This document shows, one piece after another, positions 21,600 through 32,740 of a stretch of DNA of 40,330 nt; position 1 is the stretch's first letter, and the number at the start of each line of letters is the position of its first letter. Below the pieces are notes generated by a model, which worked only from the letters and a program-made list of their open reading frames with translations, did not search any database and was not told where the DNA came from. The translations under genes were made by a program, and so were the position numbers. Location of the stretch: contig CBINFS010000034.1 in the NCBI GenBank assembly GCA_966250015.1, forward strand, positions 1 to 40,330, given 5' to 3'. This DNA comes from CBINFS01 sp966250015 (GTDB lineage Bacteria; Bacteroidota; Rhodothermia; Rhodothermales; DASSAV01).

Positions 21600-22217
21600 T
21601 TAGGATTCCTCCTCCTCCTTCTCTGCTTCTCCCGCCTGCTCCGCCTCGACTTCTTCGGCCTCGGCTGCCTGGAGACGAGGTGCGAGTACGTTCACGAGCG
21701 GTGTTTCGGCCGCCAATCTGAACTCAACGTTCGGAACGTCCAGGTCGGAAACGCGAAGTGACTCACCGATCCGGAGGTGCGAAATCTCCAGCTCGATGTG
21801 GGTCGGGATGTGCTGCGGCAGGCAGGTCACCTCGATTTCGTGTACCAGCACCGACGTATCGCCGCCGTCTTCCACCTGGCCGACAGGAGTGCCAATGTAC
21901 CGGATCGGAACCGAAACGTGGATCTTTTCACCCTTGCGAAGCTCCTGAAAGTCCACGTGGAACGGCCGTTCGGTCAGTGGATGAAGCTCGTAGTCCTTCA
22001 GGATACAATCGATCGATTTGCCGTCGATCGAGATCCGGATACGCTTCTTTTCGGGCGAGAACACGATTTTTTTGATCTGCGGTTCAGCGACCTGAAAAGC
22101 CAGGGGCTCACGGCCGTGCCCGTAGACGACACACGGGACGTTTCCGCTGCGACGAACCGCGCGTGCGGCGCCTTTTCCCGTCTTGCGAGGCTGCGCCTCG
22201 ATCGTTACGACATCCAT
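21600..22217 (-). CDS. rplY: Ribosomal protein bL25 (CTC/general stress type)
   Basis: A 205-residue long-form bL25, which binds 5S rRNA in the large subunit. The N-terminal bL25 domain spans about residues 1-92 (RKTGKGAARAVRRSGNVPCVVYG; HVDFQEL). The C-terminal CTC-type beta domain spans about 93-180 and ends in a very acidic, low-complexity Glu/Ala tail. The first and last parts fit the CTC family described as stress-inducible in Bacillus. It begins with ATG, 64 bases after prs on the same strand, and is followed by a terminator-like hairpin. Confidence 0.95.
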   Translation of the reverse strand: MDVVTIEAQPRKTGKGAARAVRRSGNVPCVVYGHGREPLAFQVAEPQIKKIVFSPEKKRIRISIDGKSIDCILKDYELHPLTERPFHVDFQELRKGEKIHVSVPIRYIGTPVGQVEDGGDTSVLVHEIEVTCLPQHIPTHIELEISHLRIGESLRVSDLDVPNVEFRLAAETPLVNVLAPRLQAAEAEEVEAEQAGEAEKEEEES

Positions 22218-22281
22218 TCTGATTCCTTCTACTTTATCTTGTTGGGTTCACGAGCACGTAGGCCGGTGCCGGACAACGGAT

Positions 22282-23223
22282 TCAATCAATAAATAGCTTC
22301 GACACCGAGACGTCCGTATAGATTCGCCGGATCGCATCGGCCAGTATTCCCGCGACGGATACCACCTGGATCTTGGGCGAAGGCCGCTTCAAGGGTATGG
22401 TGTCGGTCACGAGCATCCGGCGGATCTCCGACGCTTCGATTCTTTCGTATGCAGGTCCTGAAAGCAACGCGTGGGTACACGCCGCCAGTATGTCTTTGGC
22501 GCCGGCTTCGCGTAATGCCTTTGCGCCACTCGTCAACGTCCCGGCCGTATCCACGATGTCGTCGATGATCAGGACGTTCTTACCCTTCACGTCCCCGATG
22601 ATGTTCATCGCGACGGCGTCGTTCTGACGCGGACGTCGCTTGTCGATCACGGCCAGTTCGGCGTTGAGGCGCTTGGCGTACGCGCGGGCCATCTTGATGG
22701 CCCCCACGTCAGGCGCCACGACAACCAGATTGCTGCGCTCGAGATCGCTAAGGTAGTCCGTAAAAACGACTGACCCGTAGAGATGATCCACGGGGACGTC
22801 GAAAAAACCCTGAATTTGCGAGGCGTGAAGGTCCATCGTCAGAACCCGATCGACACCCGCCACCGTCAGCATGTTCGCCACGAGCTTGGCGGCAATCGAA
22901 ACCCTTGGCTGGTCCTTCCGCTCCTGCCGGGCGTAGCCGAAGTAGGGTATCACGGCGGTGATGCGGTCCGCCGACGCACGGCGCGCCGCATCGATCATCA
23001 GGAACAGCTCCATCCAGTTCTCGGCAGGAGGCGGCGTGCTCTGAACGATGTAGACGTCGCAGCCCCGAATGGACTGTTTGAAGGCGACGTAGATCTCCCC
23101 GTCCGAGAAGTTTTTGATTTCGACGTCGCCCAGATCCTGACCGTACTCAGCGGCAACGGCCTCCGCGAGCGCACGGCTCGAACGGCCGGAAAAAATGCTG
23201 ATCGGATGGTTATTGTATGACAT
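22282..23223 (-). CDS. prs: Ribose-phosphate pyrophosphokinase (PRPP synthetase)
   Basis: A 313-residue enzyme making PRPP from ribose 5-phosphate and ATP, the precursor of nucleotides, histidine and tryptophan. It shows the flexible-loop and active-site elements NFSDGEIYV, YFGYARQERKDQPR, the DLHA motif (His133) and the PRPP-binding loop DDIVDTAGT at 221-229. The length is normal for class I PRPP synthetases. It starts at ATG and lies 157 bases downstream of tRNA-Gln, with rplY and pth following on the same strand. The sequence is intact and unremarkable. Confidence 0.98.
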   Translation of the reverse strand: MSYNNHPISIFSGRSSRALAEAVAAEYGQDLGDVEIKNFSDGEIYVAFKQSIRGCDVYIVQSTPPPAENWMELFLMIDAARRASADRITAVIPYFGYARQERKDQPRVSIAAKLVANMLTVAGVDRVLTMDLHASQIQGFFDVPVDHLYGSVVFTDYLSDLERSNLVVVAPDVGAIKMARAYAKRLNAELAVIDKRRPRQNDAVAMNIIGDVKGKNVLIIDDIVDTAGTLTSGAKALREAGAKDILAACTHALLSGPAYERIEASEIRRMLVTDTIPLKRPSPKIQVVSVAGILADAIRRIYTDVSVSKLFID

Positions 23224-23383
23224 ATTCGATTCAGACGCGGGAGTATGAACCTCCTGCCGGAACGGGAAAGGGTTACAACCGGACTCGCACTATACGTACA
23301 GCTTCAAAATGTTTACGGGCGTAACGCTCCGACCGGGCGGCATCAGTGACGAAGCATGCGATGCCCCGGCTTTACAATTCTGG

Positions 23384-23454
23384 CTGCCCGGGGAGGATTC
23401 GAACCTCCACATACGGCTCCAAAGGCCGCTGTCCTGCCATTAGACGACCGGGCA
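23384..23454 (-). tRNA. tRNA-Gln (anticodon TTG)
   Basis: On the minus strand the acceptor stem TGCCCGG pairs perfectly with CCGGGCA. The anticodon loop CTTTGGA carries TTG for glutamine between GCGGC and GCCGT. The T arm GAGG-TTCGAAT-CCTC is standard. The 3' CCA is encoded, at 23381-23383. The gene precedes prs. A TATATT hexamer at 23504-23509 is a possible -10 element. Confidence 0.95.
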
Positions 23455-23728
23455 AGCGTACTCCCTGCGCCGCCGGACACCCCGGCAGCGCCTCTTTGTA
23501 CAGAATATATAAGTTAAGGATTCGATCGGGTAACTTCAACGCACCGGACAGGCAGGTGCTTCTTCCTGGCACGAGATCCTGTGTAAAGAACGCGTGAGTA
23601 CGCACGAATCGGCCTCCAATCCAGCCTGCGGCAGGGAGAAGTTGGACCCATCCCTCGTTACAGAATCGCGCTTTTTTTGCGGGACTGTAATCCCGGATTT
23701 TCCTGGATTGATTACCTTGACCAACTAT

Positions 23729-24496
23729 ATGAGAAAAGACAACGTCATCGGCGTCATTGGCGGTATGGGCCCCTACGCCGGGCTCGACCTGGTCAAAAAA
23801 ATATTCGACCAGACCGTGGCCGATTCAGATTTTACGCACCTGCCCGTCGTCCTCATTTCCTATCCCGAGCGCATCCCGGATAGAGCCCCTTTCCTTCTTG
23901 GCGAAAGTGACGAGAGCCCGGTGCCCGCTTTGGCCGAGATCGCCCGGCAGCTCGAAGCGGCTGGCGCCGTGGTGGCGGGGATGCCGTGTAACACGGCGCA
24001 CGGTCCCGCCATCTTCGACAGCCTCCTCGATAGCCTGGCCACTACCGGCAACCGGCTGCGCATCCTCAACATGATCGACGAGACGGCCCGGTTCGTGCGC
24101 GATCACGTGCCCGGCGCTCGGACCGTCGGCCTGCTCCACACCCTTGCCGTCTATCGCCTCAAGCTCTACGAAACCGCAATCCGGGAGGTCGGCCTCATAC
24201 CGGTAGAACCCGACGAAGACGTGCAAATCGAGGTCGTCAACCCGGTCATTTACGACGCGGTGTGGGGCATCAAGACCCATTCCAACCCGGTGACCCCGAA
24301 AGCGAGGCAATCCCTGATCGATTCGATCCTGCACCTGCGTGACAAGGGAGCCGACACCGTCGTGCTGGGGTGTACCGAGTTCCCCCTCGCGGTTACGGAA
24401 TCCGAAATCGAGGGGGTGACGCTCGTGGATCCCACGGTCATCCTCGCCCGCGCCCTGATCCGTGAGACGTACCCCGAACAGCTCAAACCGTTGTGA
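23729..24496 (+). CDS. Aspartate/glutamate racemase family protein
   Basis: A 255-residue cofactor-independent amino-acid racemase. The N-terminal VIGVIGGMGPYAG is typical of aspartate racemases. The two catalytic cysteines are present: Cys87 in MPCNTAH and Cys215 in LGCTEFP. It could supply D-aspartate or another D-amino acid for the cell wall or signalling; a dedicated glutamate racemase would normally lack the GGMGP opening, so I favour the aspartate racemase group. ATG 23729 matches the family start; a longer GTG-initiated frame runs upstream but its sequence is not conserved-looking. It diverges from tRNA-Gln and converges on guaD, 62 bases away. Confidence 0.9.
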   Translation: MRKDNVIGVIGGMGPYAGLDLVKKIFDQTVADSDFTHLPVVLISYPERIPDRAPFLLGESDESPVPALAEIARQLEAAGAVVAGMPCNTAHGPAIFDSLLDSLATTGNRLRILNMIDETARFVRDHVPGARTVGLLHTLAVYRLKLYETAIREVGLIPVEPDEDVQIEVVNPVIYDAVWGIKTHSNPVTPKARQSLIDSILHLRDKGADTVVLGCTEFPLAVTESEIEGVTLVDPTVILARALIRETYPEQLKPL

Positions 24497-24558
24497 GCGG
24501 GGGCGGTACTACGTCGTCGGCCGGCCGATCTCCTTCCCCTAAAGCCTATTCCCTCTTC

Positions 24559-25026
24559 TCAATACCGGGTGCGGTCTTCGTATTCGGACCACGCCTGAAA
24601 GGCGCGCTGGGCGTCTGCGTGCGCGAGCTGGATCATCTGGACGCGCCGCAGGTGCGGCGGGCGCTCGATCTCTCGGTAGATGAAGTCGTCGTCGAAGCCT
24701 GCAAGTGCAGCGTCGTGGCGTGTGCTGCCGTAAAAGATCCGGGCAATGTGCGCCCAGTAGATCGCTCCAAGGCACATCGGGCACGGCTCGCACGTCGTGT
24801 AGAGGTCGCATCCGTCGAGGTGAAAGCTATTGATCTCCTCACAGGCTTCCCGGATCGCGACGATCTCGGCGTGCGCGGTCGGATCGTTCGTGGACGTAAC
24901 CAGGTTCGTCCCGGTGCCGATGATTTCGCCTTTCCGCACTACCAGGGCAGCGAACGGCCCTCCCCGCCCCGTATGAACGTTGGCAACCGCCATCTCGATG
25001 GCGCGCTGCATGAATGGGTAGGACAT
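24559..25026 (-). CDS. guaD: Guanine deaminase (cytidine-deaminase fold)
   Basis: A 155-residue zinc enzyme that converts guanine to xanthine. The zinc site is complete: His52 and Glu54 in AHAE, Cys82 and Cys85 in EPCPMC. The stretch GAIYWAHIARIFYGSTRHDA and GFDDDFIYREI match Bacillus GuaD, which separates it from tRNA adenosine deaminases (TadA). The C-terminal AFQAW...RY also fits GuaD, whose swapped tail closes the active site of the partner subunit. ATG start. The next gene upstream on this strand is an unrecognised membrane protein, 99 bases away. Confidence 0.92.
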   Translation of the reverse strand: MSYPFMQRAIEMAVANVHTGRGGPFAALVVRKGEIIGTGTNLVTSTNDPTAHAEIVAIREACEEINSFHLDGCDLYTTCEPCPMCLGAIYWAHIARIFYGSTRHDAALAGFDDDFIYREIERPPHLRRVQMIQLAHADAQRAFQAWSEYEDRTRY

Positions 25027-25125
25027 AACCTGCCACCGACGAGTTTTGTTGGCATTTACGCACGTGAGGCTGGAATCGAACGCGCCTTCACGCTACCGGT
25101 AACGTAACAAAACTCGGGATCAGGC

Positions 25126-25611
25126 TCAATCCTCTTCAAAAAACGGCAGCAGGAGGCAGCCTGCAAACACAAAAAGCCCTCCGAGTACGAGCACGTTGTC
25201 GATGACCGGTATGGCTTCCGGGTAGCCGAAGTGCTGCAAAACAAGCGACCAGTCGCCCGATTCGTTCTGCGCCAGCAACCCGCTCCCCTCGAACATGCTC
25301 TGTCCGAGCACGAACAGAGAAAGCTGCTTCCCTTCCATGAACCGGTGAATCGTAAAGAAAATGAAAGTTGTTATCGGGAGCAGAAGCGGAAAGACCGCCA
25401 CGCCGAGCAAGGGGGCCGCTTCACCGCCGACTAATCCGCCAAGTGTGTGCCCGGCTTCACGCAGAAACAAGGAAACGGCATCGAAAATGGTGCTCCTACC
25501 CCCGATTGCGCCATAGCAGTAGTAAATGCAGACCGGCAGCAAGGCGACCGTCCCCCACAGGTTGCGAGCGGGAGTCGAATGCAGGGCGGCGTAGGGATAG
25601 GTCGGTTCCAT
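25126..25611 (-). CDS. Unrecognised membrane protein with an REAGH motif
   Basis: A 161-residue protein with about four hydrophobic segments (residues 19-35, 68-88, 95-106 and 138-157). I chose ATG 25611; a GTG four codons upstream is possible. The second part reads FLREAGHTLGGLVGG, then a hydrophobic helix, FMEGKQLSLFVLGQSMFEGSGLLA, and SGDWSLVLQHFGY. This layout recalls integral membrane proteins in which an HEAGH motif starts a transmembrane segment, as in M50-like metalloprotease relatives. Here the first histidine is arginine, so zinc-protease activity is doubtful. No close family can be named. It stands alone between guaD and the CYTH/DUF3267 pair, all on the minus strand. Confidence 0.7.
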   Translation of the reverse strand: MEPTYPYAALHSTPARNLWGTVALLPVCIYYCYGAIGGRSTIFDAVSLFLREAGHTLGGLVGGEAAPLLGVAVFPLLLPITTFIFFTIHRFMEGKQLSLFVLGQSMFEGSGLLAQNESGDWSLVLQHFGYPEAIPVIDNVLVLGGLFVFAGCLLLPFFEED

Positions 25612-25735
25612 ATTCCAAAACACATCTCAACTAAACTTTCGCTTCCACATAAAGGAAACGAGTTTATTTGATGTGTTTGCGCCCCGCGCACGCATTAATT
25701 TCTTACGCTTCGGTCTTCCGAAGCCTTCCGAACGG

Positions 25736-26233
25736 TCATTCCAGAACGGGACGGCCGTATATCGCCAGATTGTGGTTGGTGAAGCGGCGGTCGGTGGTTA
25801 CCTCGGGATCGAGCCAGGGAGGAGGTACGAAAGACAGGGCGGTCTCCTCGTCCTCAAACTCGACCTCCGCCATGACCAATCCGTCGAGACGGCCGCGAAA
25901 GACGTCGACTTCTACCGTGAGTCCCTGGTAGGGAACGTAGTGGCGCCGCTTCTCGAGGCGGCGGCCTTCGGTGAGCCCCCACAGCACCTCGTACTGCGCC
26001 TTGGTGATCGGGGCTTCCACCTCGATTCGCTTGAACGTGTTGCCGTGCTTGACAGTGAGGAAGTATAGCTCGTTCCTGCGGCGAATACGCACGCTCAGCC
26101 CACTGCCGGCCGAATCGAGGTAACCCTGCTCGATGTCGTCGAAAGGGTACGTGCGCACCTCCTCCACAGGCATTTTGACCAGGAACTTACGCTCGATCTC
26201 GAAGGCCCGGTCGCCGGGGGATTTAACTGTCAT
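25736..26233 (-). CDS. CYTH-domain protein
   Basis: A 165-residue CYTH (adenylate cyclase / thiamine triphosphatase) fold protein. The family signature ExExK is visible as EIERKF (Glu12, Glu14, Lys16). Other tunnel strands follow: VRIRRRNELYFLTVK, RIEVEAPI, EKRRHYVPY, VEVDVFRG, and the C-terminal AEVEFEDEETA. Bacterial members hydrolyse inorganic tripolyphosphate or other triphosphates; cyclase activity is less likely in this short form. The product is close to the NygA/YgiF-like single-domain tripolyphosphatases. ATG 26233 starts inside the end of the DUF3267 gene (11-base overlap), so the two are translationally coupled. Confidence 0.87.
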   Translation of the reverse strand: MTVKSPGDRAFEIERKFLVKMPVEEVRTYPFDDIEQGYLDSAGSGLSVRIRRRNELYFLTVKHGNTFKRIEVEAPITKAQYEVLWGLTEGRRLEKRRHYVPYQGLTVEVDVFRGRLDGLVMAEVEFEDEETALSFVPPPWLDPEVTTDRRFTNHNLAIYGRPVLE

Positions 26234-26828
26234 ACGATGTGGGTTGGGTTTGCTGCACCCCCGTTTGTACGGGCACACCTTCGAATACGTAACATCCAGC
26301 CCGCGTCGGATGATCCTCAACCAGACTGTTCGACGGAACGTTGCGGATCATCCAGAGGATCAGAAAGTCACCGCCAGCCGCAGCCGTGAACACGATGCCG
26401 AAGACGAGCAAGCCGCCACTGCCCAGCAATAGCCCTGCCGTGGCGGGCAGGATGCCGAGCACCAGTCCGGGCATCAAGGCGCCTATACGATAGGCCTTAG
26501 CACAGATCGGCGCCTTGCAATGCGCAAAGGGCGTAAGAGTCTTCCACTTGAATCCGTACTCTACCGAATCGAACGGCTTACCGGAGGCCAGCGCCCAGGC
26601 GACGCCGTGCAACAGCTCGTGTATGACGACGCCAGCCACGACGGCCAGTAAGAATAGCACGATGCTCCCCAAAAAGGAAACGCCATCTCCGCCAAACCCT
26701 TCGTACCCCCAGATCAGGCTGAATAGAGCAGAAAAGAGAATCACCGGAGGAAGTGCAAACACCAGGCTAATGACGTTCGCCTTTTCCATCGACACGGAGT
26801 AGTCTCTCTTTCTCAAAACCCTTTCCAT
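26223..26828 (-). CDS. DUF3267 integral membrane zinc metalloprotease-like protein
   Basis: A 201-residue membrane protein with about four hydrophobic segments. The zinc motif HELLHG (His70, Glu71, His74 counted from ATG 26828) lies inside a transmembrane helix, as in site-2-protease-like DUF3267 proteins. The following GFKWKTLTPFAHCKAPI and the late DFLILWMIRNVP segment, with a possible third ligand Asp, also match DUF3267. A TTG codon six bases upstream is an alternative start. The gene overlaps the CYTH gene by 11 bases and is upstream of it on the same strand. Substrate and role are unknown; it may cleave membrane proteins. Confidence 0.85.
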   Translation of the reverse strand: MERVLRKRDYSVSMEKANVISLVFALPPVILFSALFSLIWGYEGFGGDGVSFLGSIVLFLLAVVAGVVIHELLHGVAWALASGKPFDSVEYGFKWKTLTPFAHCKAPICAKAYRIGALMPGLVLGILPATAGLLLGSGGLLVFGIVFTAAAGGDFLILWMIRNVPSNSLVEDHPTRAGCYVFEGVPVQTGVQQTQPTSYDS

Positions 26829-27121
26829 GATCAATCGAATCCTGTGAGTGGTTTTTGGGAGGATCCGGCACGTCCTGCAGCCAGTACGGGAAGGTACAAC
26901 GGGGGAAAATTAAGTACCCCGGATATTACGATAAGAATTACGATAGTGAGGCGCTACCAAATTGGTAAGGGAAAATGATAAACTCTCCTTATACTTAACG
27001 GAAAATTCGCCGGCATTCCTTTCTTCTGTCACCATCCCTCTACAAAATCGAGAACCTGAGAGTCCCTCGGACGTGTACCGGTTTCCATGGCATTTCATCA
27101 CCCTATTCACACTGCAGGACC
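26829..27121. promoter_or_regulatory. Divergent promoter region of DUF3267 and DAHP synthase genes
   Basis: These 293 bases hold no convincing gene. They contain the direct repeat ATTACGATA (26925-26933 and 26937-26945, 12-base period) and the palindrome TACCAAATTGGTA at 26955-26967. The area is AT-rich compared with its surroundings. The repeat and palindrome could be regulator sites for either divergent gene. Confidence 0.4.
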
Positions 27122-28264
27122 GTGATTCTCATTCTCAAGTCGAACCTGACGCCGGAACATGAGGAGTACCGGCGGCTCATGAATTACCTGAAAAGCCTCG
27201 ATCAGGTAGAAACCCGCATTCACCGCGTACAGGGTACCGAAAAGCTGCTGACGGAGGTCTATCTGATCGGCAATACGAATGCACTCTCTCTCGAATACGT
27301 CGAAAGCCTCCCCGGCGTCGAACGGGTCGTGAGAGTCTCCGAAGCGTATCGCGTGCTCGGCCGGCACAGAGGAGACAACCGCCCCTCTTCGTTCGAATAC
27401 AATGGAATACGCTTCGGGCAGGACAACCTGAACATTTTTGCCGGTCTCTGCGCCGTGGATACCCCCGAACACGTCGAAATCATGATGCGGGCGTTGCGGG
27501 ATAACGGCCAGGTCTGCACGCGTATGGGCGCTTACAAGCCCCGCACGAATCCATACTCGTTCCAGGGGCACGGGAAGGCGTGCCTCCCGTACGTCTTCGA
27601 GCTCGCCGGAAAGTACGGCATCAAGATCATTGCGATGGAGATCACGCACGAGAACCACATCGGCGAGATCCACGAGGCATTGCATCACGCGGGCAACCCG
27701 ACCGGTGTGATCCTCCAGATCGGAACGCGCAACGCACAGAATTTCGAGCTCCTGAAAAGTGTCGGCCGGCAGCAAGATTACCCGGTACTGCTGAAGCGGG
27801 GTTTCGGCATCACGCTCGACGAATCGCTGAACGCCGCCGAGTACCTCGCCAGCGAAGGCAACCGGCGCGTCGTGTTCGGCCTGCGCGGCATGAAAACGAA
27901 TATGGGTGATCCCCACCGCAACATGGTCGACTTCGCGCACGTGCCGGTCGTCCAACGTCTGACGCACATGCCGGTGTGCATCGATCCGTCCCATTCGGTA
28001 GGCTCGCGCGACTGCTCACCGGACGGGCTGCTCGACGTCTTCAACGTCACCGCGCAGGGCGTCATCGCCGGCGCCAACATGATACTCGTGGACTTCCATC
28101 CGAACCCGAGCAAAGCCCTTGTCGACGGCCCCCAGGCACTGTTCATCGAAGAGCTGCCCCACTTCCTCGAAGACGTGGCGATCGCCCGGGAGGCATACGA
28201 AAAACGCCTCGCCGCCAAAGAAAAATATGCGGCGCAAGCCGTAGGAATGAATGGAAGGGCGTAA
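27122..28264 (+). CDS. aroF: Divergent type I-beta DAHP synthase (3-deoxy-7-phosphoheptulonate synthase)
   Basis: A 380-residue protein with an N-terminal regulatory-like region (about 1-75, ferredoxin-like as in Thermotoga DAHP synthase) and a TIM-barrel DAHP synthetase / KDSA domain. It would join PEP and erythrose 4-phosphate, the entry to the shikimate pathway. Conserved parts are GAYKPRTNPYSFQG (137-149), PVLLKRG (221-227) and DPSHSVG (288-294). Proposed metal ligands are Cys110, His291, Asp324 and Asp335. It departs from the family where GPCSVE reads AGLCAVD, CERGIRT reads GLRGMKT, and the usual metal-binding glutamate of EVHP is an aspartate in VDFHP. So activity is likely but not certain. 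It begins at GTG 27122 with no in-frame ATG nearby, and ends before a symmetrical hairpin. Confidence 0.82.
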   Translation: MILILKSNLTPEHEEYRRLMNYLKSLDQVETRIHRVQGTEKLLTEVYLIGNTNALSLEYVESLPGVERVVRVSEAYRVLGRHRGDNRPSSFEYNGIRFGQDNLNIFAGLCAVDTPEHVEIMMRALRDNGQVCTRMGAYKPRTNPYSFQGHGKACLPYVFELAGKYGIKIIAMEITHENHIGEIHEALHHAGNPTGVILQIGTRNAQNFELLKSVGRQQDYPVLLKRGFGITLDESLNAAEYLASEGNRRVVFGLRGMKTNMGDPHRNMVDFAHVPVVQRLTHMPVCIDPSHSVGSRDCSPDGLLDVFNVTAQGVIAGANMILVDFHPNPSKALVDGPQALFIEELPHFLEDVAIAREAYEKRLAAKEKYAAQAVGMNGRA

Positions 28265-28268
28265 AATG

Positions 28269-28305
28269 AGCCGCGCCACCCTGCGAAGTGCCGGGTGGCG
28301 CGGCT
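28269..28305. terminator. Bidirectional terminator between aroF and rpoC
   Basis: AGCCGCGCCACCC and GGGTGGCGCGGCT form a perfect 13-bp stem around TGCGAAGTGCC. On the plus side it is followed by GTATTTAT; on the minus side by CATTTTACG. It lies 4 bases after the aroF stop and 25 bases beyond the rpoC stop, so it can end both convergent transcripts. Confidence 0.85.
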
Positions 28306-28330
28306 GTATTTATGCTGTGTTGGCTTAGCC

Positions 28331-32638
<4,308 letters not shown>

Positions 32639-32645
32639 ATTTGAA

Positions 32646-32739
32646 TGCGGAGTTAGTATTCAGAATGTGGAAGAGCCGGTAGAGGCTTAGTGAGGGGGCG
32701 TGCACCGTTAGCGGCGCACGCCGCGCGCGTCACTCCGCA
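32646..32739 (-). promoter_or_regulatory. Two-tier stem-loop filling the rpoB-rpoC spacer
   Basis: An outer perfect 8-bp stem (TGCGGAGT 32646-32653 with ACTCCGCA 32732-32739) closes almost the whole 102-base spacer. Inside it, GGCGTGC-A-CCG (32697-32707) pairs with CGG-C-GCACGCC up to 32722 around TTAG. One arm abuts the rpoB stop codon and the other lies eight bases before the rpoC start. There is no T-run, so it is not a simple terminator; it may be an RNase III processing site or help set the rpoB:rpoC ratio. Confidence 0.55.
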
Positions 32740-32740
32740 C

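Noticed and set aside
23594..23728. Upstream extension of the racemase gene from a GTG
   Set aside because: The added residues have no racemase character; the family start is the VIGVIGGMGP strand just after ATG 23729.
26962..27162. A 66-codon open frame between DUF3267 and aroF
   Set aside because: It overlaps the start of aroF and the AT-rich promoter region, with no domain or ribosome-binding site support.
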